Assembly: GCA_964606385.1 (NCBI GenBank)
Contig: CAZSFZ010000024.1
Coordinates: forward strand, 1 to 30,844
DNA: 30,844 nt
Reading direction: 5' to 3'
Source: Aquincolibacterium sp964606385
Lineage (GTDB): Bacteria > Omnitrophota > Omnitrophia > Omnitrophales > Aquincolibacteriaceae
Shown here: piece after piece, positions 14,894 through 22,118 of the stretch
Layout of the letters: every line of letters starts with the position of its first letter
How positions within the stretch are numbered: position 1 is the stretch's first letter
Program-made: the position numbers and the translations under genes
Notes under the pieces: model-generated
What the model saw: the letters and a program-made list of their open reading frames with translations, nothing else
Told to the model about the DNA's origin: nothing
The model's database searches: none

Positions 14894-16005
14894 AGACAAA
14901 AGAACGCCTCAAGATCCACTGGGTCACGAAACCGCACGGGCACGTCGCGAACGCGCTCGGCTACAACATCCACAACTCTCAAATGCTTAAGCATATCGAG
15001 AAGTACGCGGACCTGGACGAGACCGCGGACATTGCCGTTACGATCACGCCGGCGGACCAGTTCTACCCGGTCCCTGGCAAATTTAATGTCCTGTTTTCCA
15101 TGTGGGAATTTCTCGATCTTCCGGAGACCTACATCCAGGGCATCAACAAAGCAGACCTGATCCTGGTGCCGTGCCGGTTCTGCAAAGACGTTTTCTCAAG
15201 ATACACAAAAAAACCGATCGAGGTCTGCTGGGAGGGCGTCGATCCGGAGGTTTATCGTTACCACGAGCGAAAGCCATCTGTCCCCTTTCGTTTCCTCTGG
15301 GTCGGCGCTCCAAACCCGCGAAAAGGATACCCCGTGATCCTGCAGGCGGTGCAGATCCTGGAGCAACTCGACAATGTCGAGATCTACATCAAGACCACGG
15401 TTCCGAAAATAAACTGGTGGCAGTTTTTCCGGAACCTTTGGAATAAGCGCATGGACATCATCAAGGACCGCGGGAAGATCGTTCCGTTTTGGAGAATGCT
15501 CCGGAGGCTTCCGCGGCCGCAGCTCGCGGACCGTGTGATCCGGTACGGAAAAAAGAAAAACATTATTTTTGATACCCGAAAACTTCCGATCGAGGAATTG
15601 ATCGCGCTTTACAACTCCGCGCACTGCTTCGTGCTTCCGAGTTTTGGGGAGGGGTGGGGCCTTACGCTTTGCGAAGCGATGGCGACCGGCGCGCCGTGCG
15701 TCGCGACAAAGAACACCGGGACCGCGGACTTTTTCGATGAACAAGTCGGCTACGTCGTCCAGCACGGAACGAAGGAGCTCGATCTCCGGGATTACAAACT
15801 GAAGACGCGCGGCTACGAACCGAGCGGAAAATCCACGATCGAGCAAATGTTTAAAGTTATGAGGGAATACCCGGAAGCGCTCCGCAGAGGGCGCGCGGCC
15901 AGCCGGCGGATTCTCGAGAAATTTACATGGGACAGATCAGCCAAAAGACTCAATGACATTTTAAGGAGGCACGCGCCATGTCAACCGTTACAAAAACAGA
16001 CGTAA
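14890..16005 (+). CDS. Glycosyltransferase, GT4-like (GT-B fold)
   Basis: This 371-residue protein belongs to the retaining GT4/GT1-type glycosyltransferases. The C-terminal donor-binding half has FRFLWVGAPNPRKGYPVIL and the E-x7-E motif in FGEGWGLTLCEAM (Glu254 and Glu262), followed by GAPCVATKNTGTADFF. The N-terminal half carries LFSMWEFLDLPETY and a region with PCRFCKDVF. It would transfer a sugar from a nucleotide donor; the acceptor is unknown. It closes the accessory cassette and overlaps the connector gene by 28 bases. Together with two methyltransferases and a radical SAM enzyme it suggests decoration of a virion or host-surface polymer. Confidence 0.9.
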   Translation: MKTKERLKIHWVTKPHGHVANALGYNIHNSQMLKHIEKYADLDETADIAVTITPADQFYPVPGKFNVLFSMWEFLDLPETYIQGINKADLILVPCRFCKDVFSRYTKKPIEVCWEGVDPEVYRYHERKPSVPFRFLWVGAPNPRKGYPVILQAVQILEQLDNVEIYIKTTVPKINWWQFFRNLWNKRMDIIKDRGKIVPFWRMLRRLPRPQLADRVIRYGKKKNIIFDTRKLPIEELIALYNSAHCFVLPSFGEGWGLTLCEAMATGAPCVATKNTGTADFFDEQVGYVVQHGTKELDLRDYKLKTRGYEPSGKSTIEQMFKVMREYPEALRRGRAASRRILEKFTWDRSAKRLNDILRRHAPCQPLQKQT

Positions 16006-16532
16006 AACTTTTCTTAGGACTCACCGGGACCACGGACGACACGCTCCTGGACCGGATCATTGCATGCGCCGAGGCCGACGCATTGACCCAGGTAGACCGC
16101 AACATCAGCACAATTTCGACCTATACGGAGGACTTCGACGGGGATGGGCAGTCTGGGCGCCTAGTGCTGAAACAGACGCCCGTAACGGCCATTCTGGCGG
16201 TTTATGACGACCTGGACAGGGCCTTCGGCGCGGATACGCTCATAGATGCCGCGGATTACACATTTACGGTCAACGGGATCCTGAAACTGGATAGCTCCCT
16301 CACCTTCACGAAAGGCACTGGGAACGTCCGCGTCCAGTACCAGGCCGGCTACGCCGCGATCCCGGAGGACTTCAAGAAAGCGATCATCGACATGTCCATC
16401 GCCGAGTACATGCGCGTCAAGACGCGGATCAATGCCGTCGCGGATGATGAAATCGGCGGGAAGATCAGCGCCCTCGAAAAACGGGCGAAGGAAATCCTCG
16501 AGCGGTACAGGAACACTCCCTATGGCGATTGA
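15978..16532 (+). CDS. Head-tail connector protein (HK97 gp6-like)
   Basis: This 184-residue protein has one of the best ribosome sites in the window (AAGGAGG). Residues 5-45 are helical (DVKLFLGLTGTTDDTLLDRIIACAEADA), followed by a beta region (YTFTVNGILKLDSSL, NVRVQYQAGYAAIPEDFKKA) and a C-terminal helix. This is the pattern of gp6-type adaptors that form a ring below the portal. Position before the gp10-like gene supports the call. It resumes the structural gene order interrupted by the cassette. Confidence 0.85.
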   Translation: MSTVTKTDVKLFLGLTGTTDDTLLDRIIACAEADALTQVDRNISTISTYTEDFDGDGQSGRLVLKQTPVTAILAVYDDLDRAFGADTLIDAADYTFTVNGILKLDSSLTFTKGTGNVRVQYQAGYAAIPEDFKKAIIDMSIAEYMRVKTRINAVADDEIGGKISALEKRAKEILERYRNTPYGD

Positions 16533-17145
16533 GTTCTACATTGACGCGAAGGACCGCAAGCGCATCGAGCAGATGCTGTCTTCGCAAAACGCGTCTAGGA
16601 TCGGTGAGGTCATGTTCCGCGCCTTTCAGCAGGCCGGCGCGATGGTGGAAGGGAAACTGAAAGAGAACATTTCCGGACCGATCTTAAACGTCCGGTCCAG
16701 TCGCCTCATAAACTCCATAGGATCCATTGCCAGGGTGACCGGGGATCAAGTGACCGCGGAAATCGGCTCGGGGGCGCGTGGTGGGGAACGCGTCCCCTAT
16801 GCCGGCATTCACGAGACCGGCGGGACAATCCTTCCGAAGCGATCGAGAAACCTGGCGATTCCGATCGGTGAAGCGAAAACAAAAGGCGGAGACACGCGCG
16901 GAGGATTTACCGCTCGGAAACTATTCGCTGGTGAGATCCCTGGCTACGACACCGGCTTCGTGATCAAGAACATCGTCTACGGAAAACAGACGGGCGGGAA
17001 GAATAAATTTACGCCGCTATTCGTTTTAGTTAAAAGTGTGACGATGCCGGCGCGTAAGTATTTGTCGCGCACGCTCGAGGAAACGCAGGGAGAGATCCCG
17101 GGCATGGTCCTCCGGGCCGTGGCAAACGAATTGAGGGCGGGTTAA
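16522..17145 (+). CDS. Minor head-tail/tail completion protein (HK97 gp10-like)
   Basis: The 207-residue protein begins at an ATG overlapping the connector gene by 11 bases; the frame extends upstream only as shadow. It shows the gp10/morphogenesis pattern: an N-terminal helix, VRSSRLINSI, beta strands ending GERVPYAGIHETGGTILPK, and later PARKYLSRTLEETQGEI near the end. The central FVIKNIVYGKQTGGKNKFTP insert is somewhat longer than in HK97. Proteins of this family act at the neck during tail joining. Confidence 0.8.
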   Translation: MAIEFYIDAKDRKRIEQMLSSQNASRIGEVMFRAFQQAGAMVEGKLKENISGPILNVRSSRLINSIGSIARVTGDQVTAEIGSGARGGERVPYAGIHETGGTILPKRSRNLAIPIGEAKTKGGDTRGGFTARKLFAGEIPGYDTGFVIKNIVYGKQTGGKNKFTPLFVLVKSVTMPARKYLSRTLEETQGEIPGMVLRAVANELRAG

Positions 17146-17585
17146 TGGCACAAGAAACAACGGTCTTAAACGCGTTAAAGACGCAGCTCACAAACGATGC
17201 GACGCTTGCCGCATACGTTAAAACCATTTTCCTCGGGGTCCGGAAAGCGGTCCCGAATTTTCCGTTTCTCGTCATTGAGCCGCAGGAACTCCAGGAAGCG
17301 GACGACGTCTACGGACGCCAAGATCTTCGCTTCCGCGTCCAGATCGTCGGATTCATCGAATGCCTGGATCCGGAGAAGCAGATCGTCGGGGATGCGACAA
17401 ACAAAGGAATCATAGATTTAATGCTGGACGTGAAGAAAGCGGTCTCCGCGGACAGGACGCTCAACGGAAGCGCGATCCACACCTATATCCAGAATGAGAA
17501 GTTCGAGTACGTCGAGTACCCGGTCCGGAGCGTCGTGTTGACGATCGAGATCTTTTTCAGGCAAGCATCAGTCGCAAGAACCTAA
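17145..17585 (+). CDS. Putative tail terminator / tail completion protein
   Basis: This 146-residue protein shares one base with the previous gene (TAATG). The alternating hydrophobic strands PFLVIEPQELQEA, LRFRVQIVGFIECLD and YPVRSVVLTIEIFFRQ with intervening helices resemble tail-terminator (gpU-like) proteins, which cap the tail tube. Position between the gp10-like protein and the tail tube gene is where such a gene is expected. Sequence similarity within this family is low, so context carries much of the call. Confidence 0.72.
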   Translation: MAQETTVLNALKTQLTNDATLAAYVKTIFLGVRKAVPNFPFLVIEPQELQEADDVYGRQDLRFRVQIVGFIECLDPEKQIVGDATNKGIIDLMLDVKKAVSADRTLNGSAIHTYIQNEKFEYVEYPVRSVVLTIEIFFRQASVART

Positions 17586-17608
17586 ACACAGGAAAAGGAG
17601 AGACGGCC

Positions 17609-18553
17609 ATGTTTCTGAACAAAAACAAGATCCTACTCATCAAGCGGGAATCAGTGTACGGGACGGATTCGGTGCCCACGGTATCCGCGAACGCCATCGA
17701 GGCGAAAAACATCAAGATCGAATACAACGGCGACCTGCTCGAGCGGGACCTTGTCCGGAGCACGCTCTCGAACTCGGCTCCGATCATGGGACAGCGGTGG
17801 GCGGAACTGTCCTTCCAGGTGGAAGTGAAGGGCTCCGGTACGAAAGGCACGGCTGGCAGGATCGGTGACGCTCTCGTCGCGTGCGGACTTACAGAGACCG
17901 CGGCCGCCGGCTCGAGCGTGACATACACGCCGTGCGACAGCACGTTCCTCTCCGCAACCGCGTATCTTTACGAGCTCCAGGACTCCGGGAACTGCAAACT
18001 GCACAAGATCACCGGATGCCGCGGGACCGTGTCCTTTGATTTTGAGGCGGGGAAGATCGCGACCGCAGAGATCAAACTGCAGGGGCTGATCGACGAGATC
18101 ACAGACGAAACAGAACCTTCCGCGCCGACCTACGAGACGACAAAGCCGCCGATCGTGGAAAACTCGACCTTTACGCTGAACGGCGTCACGTCACTTATCG
18201 CCCAGGCCGTGAAGATCGACATGGCGAACGAAGTCGTGAAGCAAGACGACATCAGCAGCGCGACCGGTCTCAAAGGCTTTTTGATCACAGGCAGGAAACC
18301 TGCCGGCTCGGTCAATCCGGAAGCGGTCCTGAAGGCGACCTATGACTTTGTCGGGGACTGGCAAGCGGCCACGGAGCGCGCATTAAGCCTCGTGCTCGGA
18401 AGCGCGGCCGGGAACAAACTGACCGTGACAGCGCCGAAGCTCGTGCTCGAGAAAGTGGGGGCCGGGGAGCGCACCGGGATCCGGACCGAGGATCTCGCCT
18501 TCCGCTTGGCCTTGAACGCAGGCGGGGATGAGCTCGTTTTGAAGTTTGAATAA
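17609..18553 (+). CDS. Major tail tube protein
   Basis: This 314-residue protein follows AAGGAGAG at good spacing. It is rich in beta strands and Thr/Ser/Gly, beginning NKNKILLIKRESVYGTDSVP, a pattern often seen in siphovirus tube subunits. The middle (FDFEAGKIATAEIKLQGLI) and GRKPAGSVNPEAVLKATYDF fit the tube fold with inserted loops. It lies immediately upstream of the frameshifted chaperone gene, the conserved place for the tube gene. The mild extra length could include a decorating domain near residues 185-260. Confidence 0.85.
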   Translation: MFLNKNKILLIKRESVYGTDSVPTVSANAIEAKNIKIEYNGDLLERDLVRSTLSNSAPIMGQRWAELSFQVEVKGSGTKGTAGRIGDALVACGLTETAAAGSSVTYTPCDSTFLSATAYLYELQDSGNCKLHKITGCRGTVSFDFEAGKIATAEIKLQGLIDEITDETEPSAPTYETTKPPIVENSTFTLNGVTSLIAQAVKIDMANEVVKQDDISSATGLKGFLITGRKPAGSVNPEAVLKATYDFVGDWQAATERALSLVLGSAAGNKLTVTAPKLVLEKVGAGERTGIRTEDLAFRLALNAGGDELVLKFE

Positions 18554-18580
18554 AAACAAAACAAGGGACAGGGGGCAAAA

Positions 18581-18922
18581 ATGCTAGGCATTGACGCGAA
18601 GGAAACAGAAACGTTCCAGAGCAAGTACGACACCGGAGAACCGAAGACGGAGTTCACGCTCGGGATCTTTACGACCCGGGAGAAACTGAAGGTCTTCGGC
18701 GGATCCATGAACGCGCAGGGGCAGTTTGACGCGACGAAATTCCAGGACAAGATCCTCGACATTTTGACGGTCGGCGTGAAAGGGATCAAGAATCTCGGCG
18801 GGAAAGACTACGCCGCGATCACGCCCGAGATCCTGGACGGGCTGCCTTTTGAAGTGGTCATGGAGCTCTTTGATCGGATCATCGCGATCAACTTCGTGAC
18901 GGAGGACGCAAAAAAAAACTGA
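18581..18922 (+). CDS. Tail assembly chaperone, short form (lambda gpG-like)
   Basis: This 113-residue product lies between the tube and tape-measure genes, as lambda gpG does. It is a mixed alpha/beta protein (GEPKTEFTLGIFTTREKLKV, FDATKFQDKILDILTVGVKG, GLPFEVVMELFDRIIAINFV) ending EDAKKN just before TGA. A run of nine A precedes the stop and forms a slippery site, so a minority of ribosomes should continue in the -1 frame. Tail chaperones of this type bind the tape measure and recruit tube subunits. The ribosome site is GGGACAGGGGG. Confidence 0.88.
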   Translation: MLGIDAKETETFQSKYDTGEPKTEFTLGIFTTREKLKVFGGSMNAQGQFDATKFQDKILDILTVGVKGIKNLGGKDYAAITPEILDGLPFEVVMELFDRIIAINFVTEDAKKN

Positions 18923-18961
18923 TCTTGGCGGTCTGGGCGCAGGCGAACGGCCTAGACTGCC
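18913..18961 (+). promoter_or_regulatory. Programmed -1 ribosomal frameshift signal
   Basis: The heptamer A AAA AAC occupies 18913-18919 in the zero frame, directly followed by TGA. After seven bases (18920-18926) comes a stem of 12 pairs: GGCGGTCTGGGC (18927-18938) with GCCTAGACTGCC (18950-18961), including two G-T wobble pairs, around an 11-base loop. Slippery site, spacer and stem all match the known design of -1 signals. The overlap lies in the tail-chaperone gene, where the lambda G/GT frameshift occurs. Confidence 0.9.
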
Positions 18962-19236
18962 GCGCGTGCAATACGCAGCTCCGGAAGTTTCGGGGTTGTA
19001 CGGAAGACGCCGAAAGCGAGTACGAGATCGAAGGAAACGTTTTAAGGCGGTGTCCACTCCGGACCGTAGACGGTCGTTCCGCGGCAATGCTTGAAATGTT
19101 TTTCGCGTATAAGCAAGGGTTCCTCCCGAACGCCGGGGGGTGGCTCGATCAACCGCTGATGTTCACGCAGTCGATGGCGATCATCGAGAACTACGCGGAG
19201 AAATTGAAAGAGGAAAAGAAGCATGGTGCAGAATGA
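18919..19236 (+). CDS. Tail assembly chaperone, frameshift extension (lambda T-like)
   Basis: These 105 residues are read in the -1 frame after slippage and give a fusion of about 218 residues, equivalent to lambda gpGT. The first codons are CTG ATC TTG. A TTG at 18925 could in principle start it, but there is no ribosome site, so independent translation is unlikely. The extension contains CRACNTQLRKFRGC and a later Cys-Pro, a possible metal-binding set, and ends with helices (IIENYAEKLKEEKKH). In lambda the T part links the chaperone to tube protein. It overlaps the tape-measure gene by 14 bases. Confidence 0.85.
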   Translation: MILAVWAQANGLDCRACNTQLRKFRGCTEDAESEYEIEGNVLRRCPLRTVDGRSAAMLEMFFAYKQGFLPNAGGWLDQPLMFTQSMAIIENYAEKLKEEKKHGAE

Positions 19237-20707
19237 ACAGACCGCAAATATCATCCTCCGGTTAAAAGACGAATTCTCCAGGAAACTCTCCACGGCAGGA
19301 AAAGACTTCCAGAACTTCGCCCGGTCCGTTGACCAGGCCGGCGCCGCCATCGCCAGGACCGGGATGAGAATGACCGCCGTCGGTGCGACCATGACCGCGC
19401 CATTCCTCGCCGCGACAAAGGCGATGGAGAAATACTCCTTTGAAGCGCGCAATGAAATGATCCGCATGGACAACGCTTTTCTCTCGCTCTCGCAGACGAT
19501 CGCGAACGCCGCCATGCCGGCCGTCCGCGAGCTGAACGACAACCTCGGACGGATCGTGAACGTTCTCCGGTCCATTGACCCTGCGATCATGGAAAGCATA
19601 GCGCGCTGGTCGCTTTTGGTGGGCCAGATACTGCTCGTCTCCGGGACCATAACGCTTTTTGTCGGCAAGGCCGTAAGCCTCATCGGGAAGATGCTAAATC
19701 CCATCACGCTCATCATCGCCGCGATCGCGGGGCTTACCTATGCCTGGATCGAACACCAGGACGCCTTCATGAAAGTTTTAAACGCGATCGATTACGCCTT
19801 CAACTGGTGGGTCGTGAAGATCCTCGAGGGCATCAAGAAGGTCATGGAAGGCCTGCTCTGGCTCTCCAAAGTGCATCCCGCGATGGCAGGGACTTCCGGA
19901 ATGATCCAGGGCGCTCTCGACAACCTGAACCGCGGGATCTCGGCATTTAAGATGAACATGCAGCAAGCGAACGCCGGGACCGGCGCGTTTGCGAAATCGT
20001 TCCAAAACGCTGCGAACGGAGCGACGGCCTGGATCAAGAACGTCATGACGACCTGGAAAACCGCGAAGAAGGATCTCGACACCGTCATGCAGGACACGAA
20101 GACGCGTCTCCTTGACACAGCCTATTCGTTTTCTGACGGATTCGCGGACGCGTTCGACAAGGTTTTATTCGAGGGTGAAAGTTTCGGGAACTCCATGAAA
20201 TCGCTATTCGCAGGCATGGGGCGAAGCATCCTGAAAGATTTTGTTTCGACCGTTGGGAAAAACCTGTTCAGCTCCCTCCTGGGCGGGGCAGGGACCAACT
20301 CCGGGACCGGGCTCGGCGGACTCCTTGGCGCAGGGCTCGGTTCCTTCTTTGGACCTATTGGGACCGCAATAGGAGGATTTCTCGGCGGGATATTTAGATT
20401 CCACGAAGGCGGCATGATTTACGCGCACGCCGGGCTCGCCCCGGATGAAGTGCCGATCATTGCACAGACCGGGGAAGGCGTTCTCTCGAGACGCGGCATG
20501 GCCGCGATCGGCGGAAGTGGATCGCTTCGAGCAATCAACCGCGGGGATGCGCCGTCCGGAGGGAACGGGATCACGGTCGTCATTAACCAAGTGGTGAGAG
20601 CCTGGGACGCGAACGACGTGTACCGGAACAGCAAGACATTGACCGCGGCGATCGCAAACGAGATCCGGACGAATGGGGATCTCCGCCGCGCGATAAAGGA
20701 GACATAA
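19223..20707 (+). CDS. Tape measure protein
   Basis: This 494-residue protein is short for a tape measure, which would suggest a tail of roughly 75 nm if the usual 0.15 nm per residue holds. The N-terminal helix is amphipathic (NIILRLKDEFSRKLSTAGK). A hydrophobic span lies at about 130-178 (WSLLVGQILLVSGTITLFVG, PITLIIAAIAGLTYAW), and a Gly/Ala-rich segment near 355-395 (GGLLGAGLGSFFGPIGTA) may also insert in membranes. These are typical of tape measures that move into the host membrane during DNA entry. It directly follows the frameshifted chaperone. Confidence 0.9.
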   Translation: MVQNEQTANIILRLKDEFSRKLSTAGKDFQNFARSVDQAGAAIARTGMRMTAVGATMTAPFLAATKAMEKYSFEARNEMIRMDNAFLSLSQTIANAAMPAVRELNDNLGRIVNVLRSIDPAIMESIARWSLLVGQILLVSGTITLFVGKAVSLIGKMLNPITLIIAAIAGLTYAWIEHQDAFMKVLNAIDYAFNWWVVKILEGIKKVMEGLLWLSKVHPAMAGTSGMIQGALDNLNRGISAFKMNMQQANAGTGAFAKSFQNAANGATAWIKNVMTTWKTAKKDLDTVMQDTKTRLLDTAYSFSDGFADAFDKVLFEGESFGNSMKSLFAGMGRSILKDFVSTVGKNLFSSLLGGAGTNSGTGLGGLLGAGLGSFFGPIGTAIGGFLGGIFRFHEGGMIYAHAGLAPDEVPIIAQTGEGVLSRRGMAAIGGSGSLRAINRGDAPSGGNGITVVINQVVRAWDANDVYRNSKTLTAAIANEIRTNGDLRRAIKET

Positions 20708-20711
20708 TAAA

Positions 20712-21056
20712 ATGGCAGCAGACGGACTCACACTCGCCCCGGATTACGTGTTCGAGGAAGAAATCGAGTACAAGACGCTCATCAGCCAATTCGAGAACGG
20801 AGCGGAGCAACGGCGCCAGGTGTGGTCCGCGCCACGCCGGCGCTTTAAACTCGTCTACAAGAACCGGACGACCTCGGAATTCGGGACCATGAAGACGCTC
20901 TTTGATACCTCCCTCGGATCCTACGGAACGTTTCTCTGGACGAACCCGAACGACAGCACGCAGCGGACCGTTCGCTTTGAAGGAGACAAGCTCGCGCCAA
21001 AACTCAAAGCCTATGGCGTCATGGACTTTGAAGTAACGCTCCTTGAGGTGAAGTGA
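20712..21056 (+). CDS. Minor tail protein (lambda gpM-like position)
   Basis: This 114-residue beta-rich protein has APDYVFEEEIEYKTLISQFENGAEQRR early and ends VMDFEVTLLEVK. It resembles small tail-tip hub proteins (DUF2460/gpM type), with the central KTLFDTSLGSYGTFLW segment followed by strands. It lies between the tape measure and gpL homologue, as gpM does in lambda. AGGAG lies about ten bases upstream of the ATG. It ends in a GTGATG junction with the next gene. Confidence 0.75.
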   Translation: MAADGLTLAPDYVFEEEIEYKTLISQFENGAEQRRQVWSAPRRRFKLVYKNRTTSEFGTMKTLFDTSLGSYGTFLWTNPNDSTQRTVRFEGDKLAPKLKAYGVMDFEVTLLEVK

Positions 21057-21682
21057 TGCCGCGCACCGCGACCGAAGGGAACACATCCTCCTTCAAGGCC
21101 TCAAAGAACGCGCTCTCGAATAAACCGATCCATCTCTACACGCTTTATGATTACGACGGCGGAGGGAACAATCTCTGCTTCGCCGGCTACGACGCTGACG
21201 TGGTCTTTGACGGGGTTACCTATCTCAAGTTTCCGATCACGCACGAGTTCATAGCGGAGAACACGAGCGGAGAGATCAACTCCCTCAAGATCTCGATCGC
21301 GAACATCTCACGCCAGATCCAGGGCTATCTCGAAGCCTACGACATCCGCGGGAAAAAGATCACGGTCACAATGGTCTGGGCGGACAAACTGAACGATCCC
21401 ACGACCTTCATCCAGGACACGTTTTTCATAGACTCTTACGGCGCGAACGCGGAGACCGCGGAATTCATCTGTAGCGGGAAGTTCGACATCATGAAGCTCG
21501 AGCTCCCGGCTCGGAAGTTTTGGCGGAACTACTGCGCCTGGAAATTCAAATCGGCACAGTGCGGATACGCCGGCGCCGAGACCGCGTGCAACAAAACATT
21601 TCAGAGATGCGGGGCGCTCGGGAACCGCGCGAGATTTGGCGGGTTCCCTTCGATCCCGTCAAGGACGATCTATGTCGGTTAA
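21056..21682 (+). CDS. Minor tail tip protein, lambda gpL-like, iron-sulfur type C-terminus
   Basis: This protein of 208 residues starts at ATG 21056, or at the GTG three bases earlier. The N-terminal two thirds are beta-rich tail hub sequence. The C-terminus has four cysteines in WRNYCAWKF, AQCGYAG, TACNKT and QRCGALGN, followed by ARFGGFP. This is the signature of lambda gpL, whose C-terminal cysteines hold an iron-sulfur cluster at the tail tip. The four cysteines here are in matching positions. Overlap with the NlpC/P60 gene is 11 bases. Confidence 0.9.
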   Translation: MPRTATEGNTSSFKASKNALSNKPIHLYTLYDYDGGGNNLCFAGYDADVVFDGVTYLKFPITHEFIAENTSGEINSLKISIANISRQIQGYLEAYDIRGKKITVTMVWADKLNDPTTFIQDTFFIDSYGANAETAEFICSGKFDIMKLELPARKFWRNYCAWKFKSAQCGYAGAETACNKTFQRCGALGNRARFGGFPSIPSRTIYVG

Positions 21683-22118
21683 TCGCGAACTTTTGAAGGA
21701 CCACGACGCGCTCGAGAAGATGATCGTCGAACGCTTTCTTGGGATCCCGTACGCATGCAAGGGCCGGGACCCGAAGACGGGTCTGGACTGTTGGGGCCTT
21801 GCTTTATGCGTGTATGAAATGCTCGGCGTAAAACTCTTTGATCTTGACGTGGACTACGACGTGAAATGGCACGAGAAGGGCGGGAACTATCTCGCGGAGA
21901 ATTTATGGCGGGACTGGGAGCCGGTCCAGAAACCGGAGTTCCTCGGGACCGTGCTTTTTTCGAGCATGGAAGGCGTCGCGTACCACGGTGGGATCTGTCT
22001 CCGGGACGGAAAGTTTATCCACGGGACGAAGAAAGGCGTGATCGTTTCGCGGTTCTCGGAACCGATGCTTTTATCAAAAGTGGAAGGTTACTACAGGCTG
22101 AAAAAACTTTATGAGTAA
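21672..22118 (+). CDS. NlpC/P60 tail-tip peptidase (lambda gpK-like)
   Basis: This 148-residue cysteine peptidase shows the catalytic Cys in TGLDCWGLALCVYE (about residue 40) and the His in AYHGGICLRDGKFIHG (near 110). It probably cleaves peptidoglycan peptides to help DNA entry, as proposed for gpK. Unlike lambda gpK it lacks the N-terminal JAB/Mov34 metallopeptidase domain, so it is the NlpC/P60 half only. The start is the ATG within the end of the gpL-like gene. ATGAGTAA joins it to the next gene. Confidence 0.9.
   Translation: MSVNRELLKDHDALEKMIVERFLGIPYACKGRDPKTGLDCWGLALCVYEMLGVKLFDLDVDYDVKWHEKGGNYLAENLWRDWEPVQKPEFLGTVLFSSMEGVAYHGGICLRDGKFIHGTKKGVIVSRFSEPMLLSKVEGYYRLKKLYE

Noticed and set aside
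18925..19236. Independent gene starting at TTG
   Set aside because: No ribosome site precedes it, and the frameshift signal immediately upstream explains how this frame is read.
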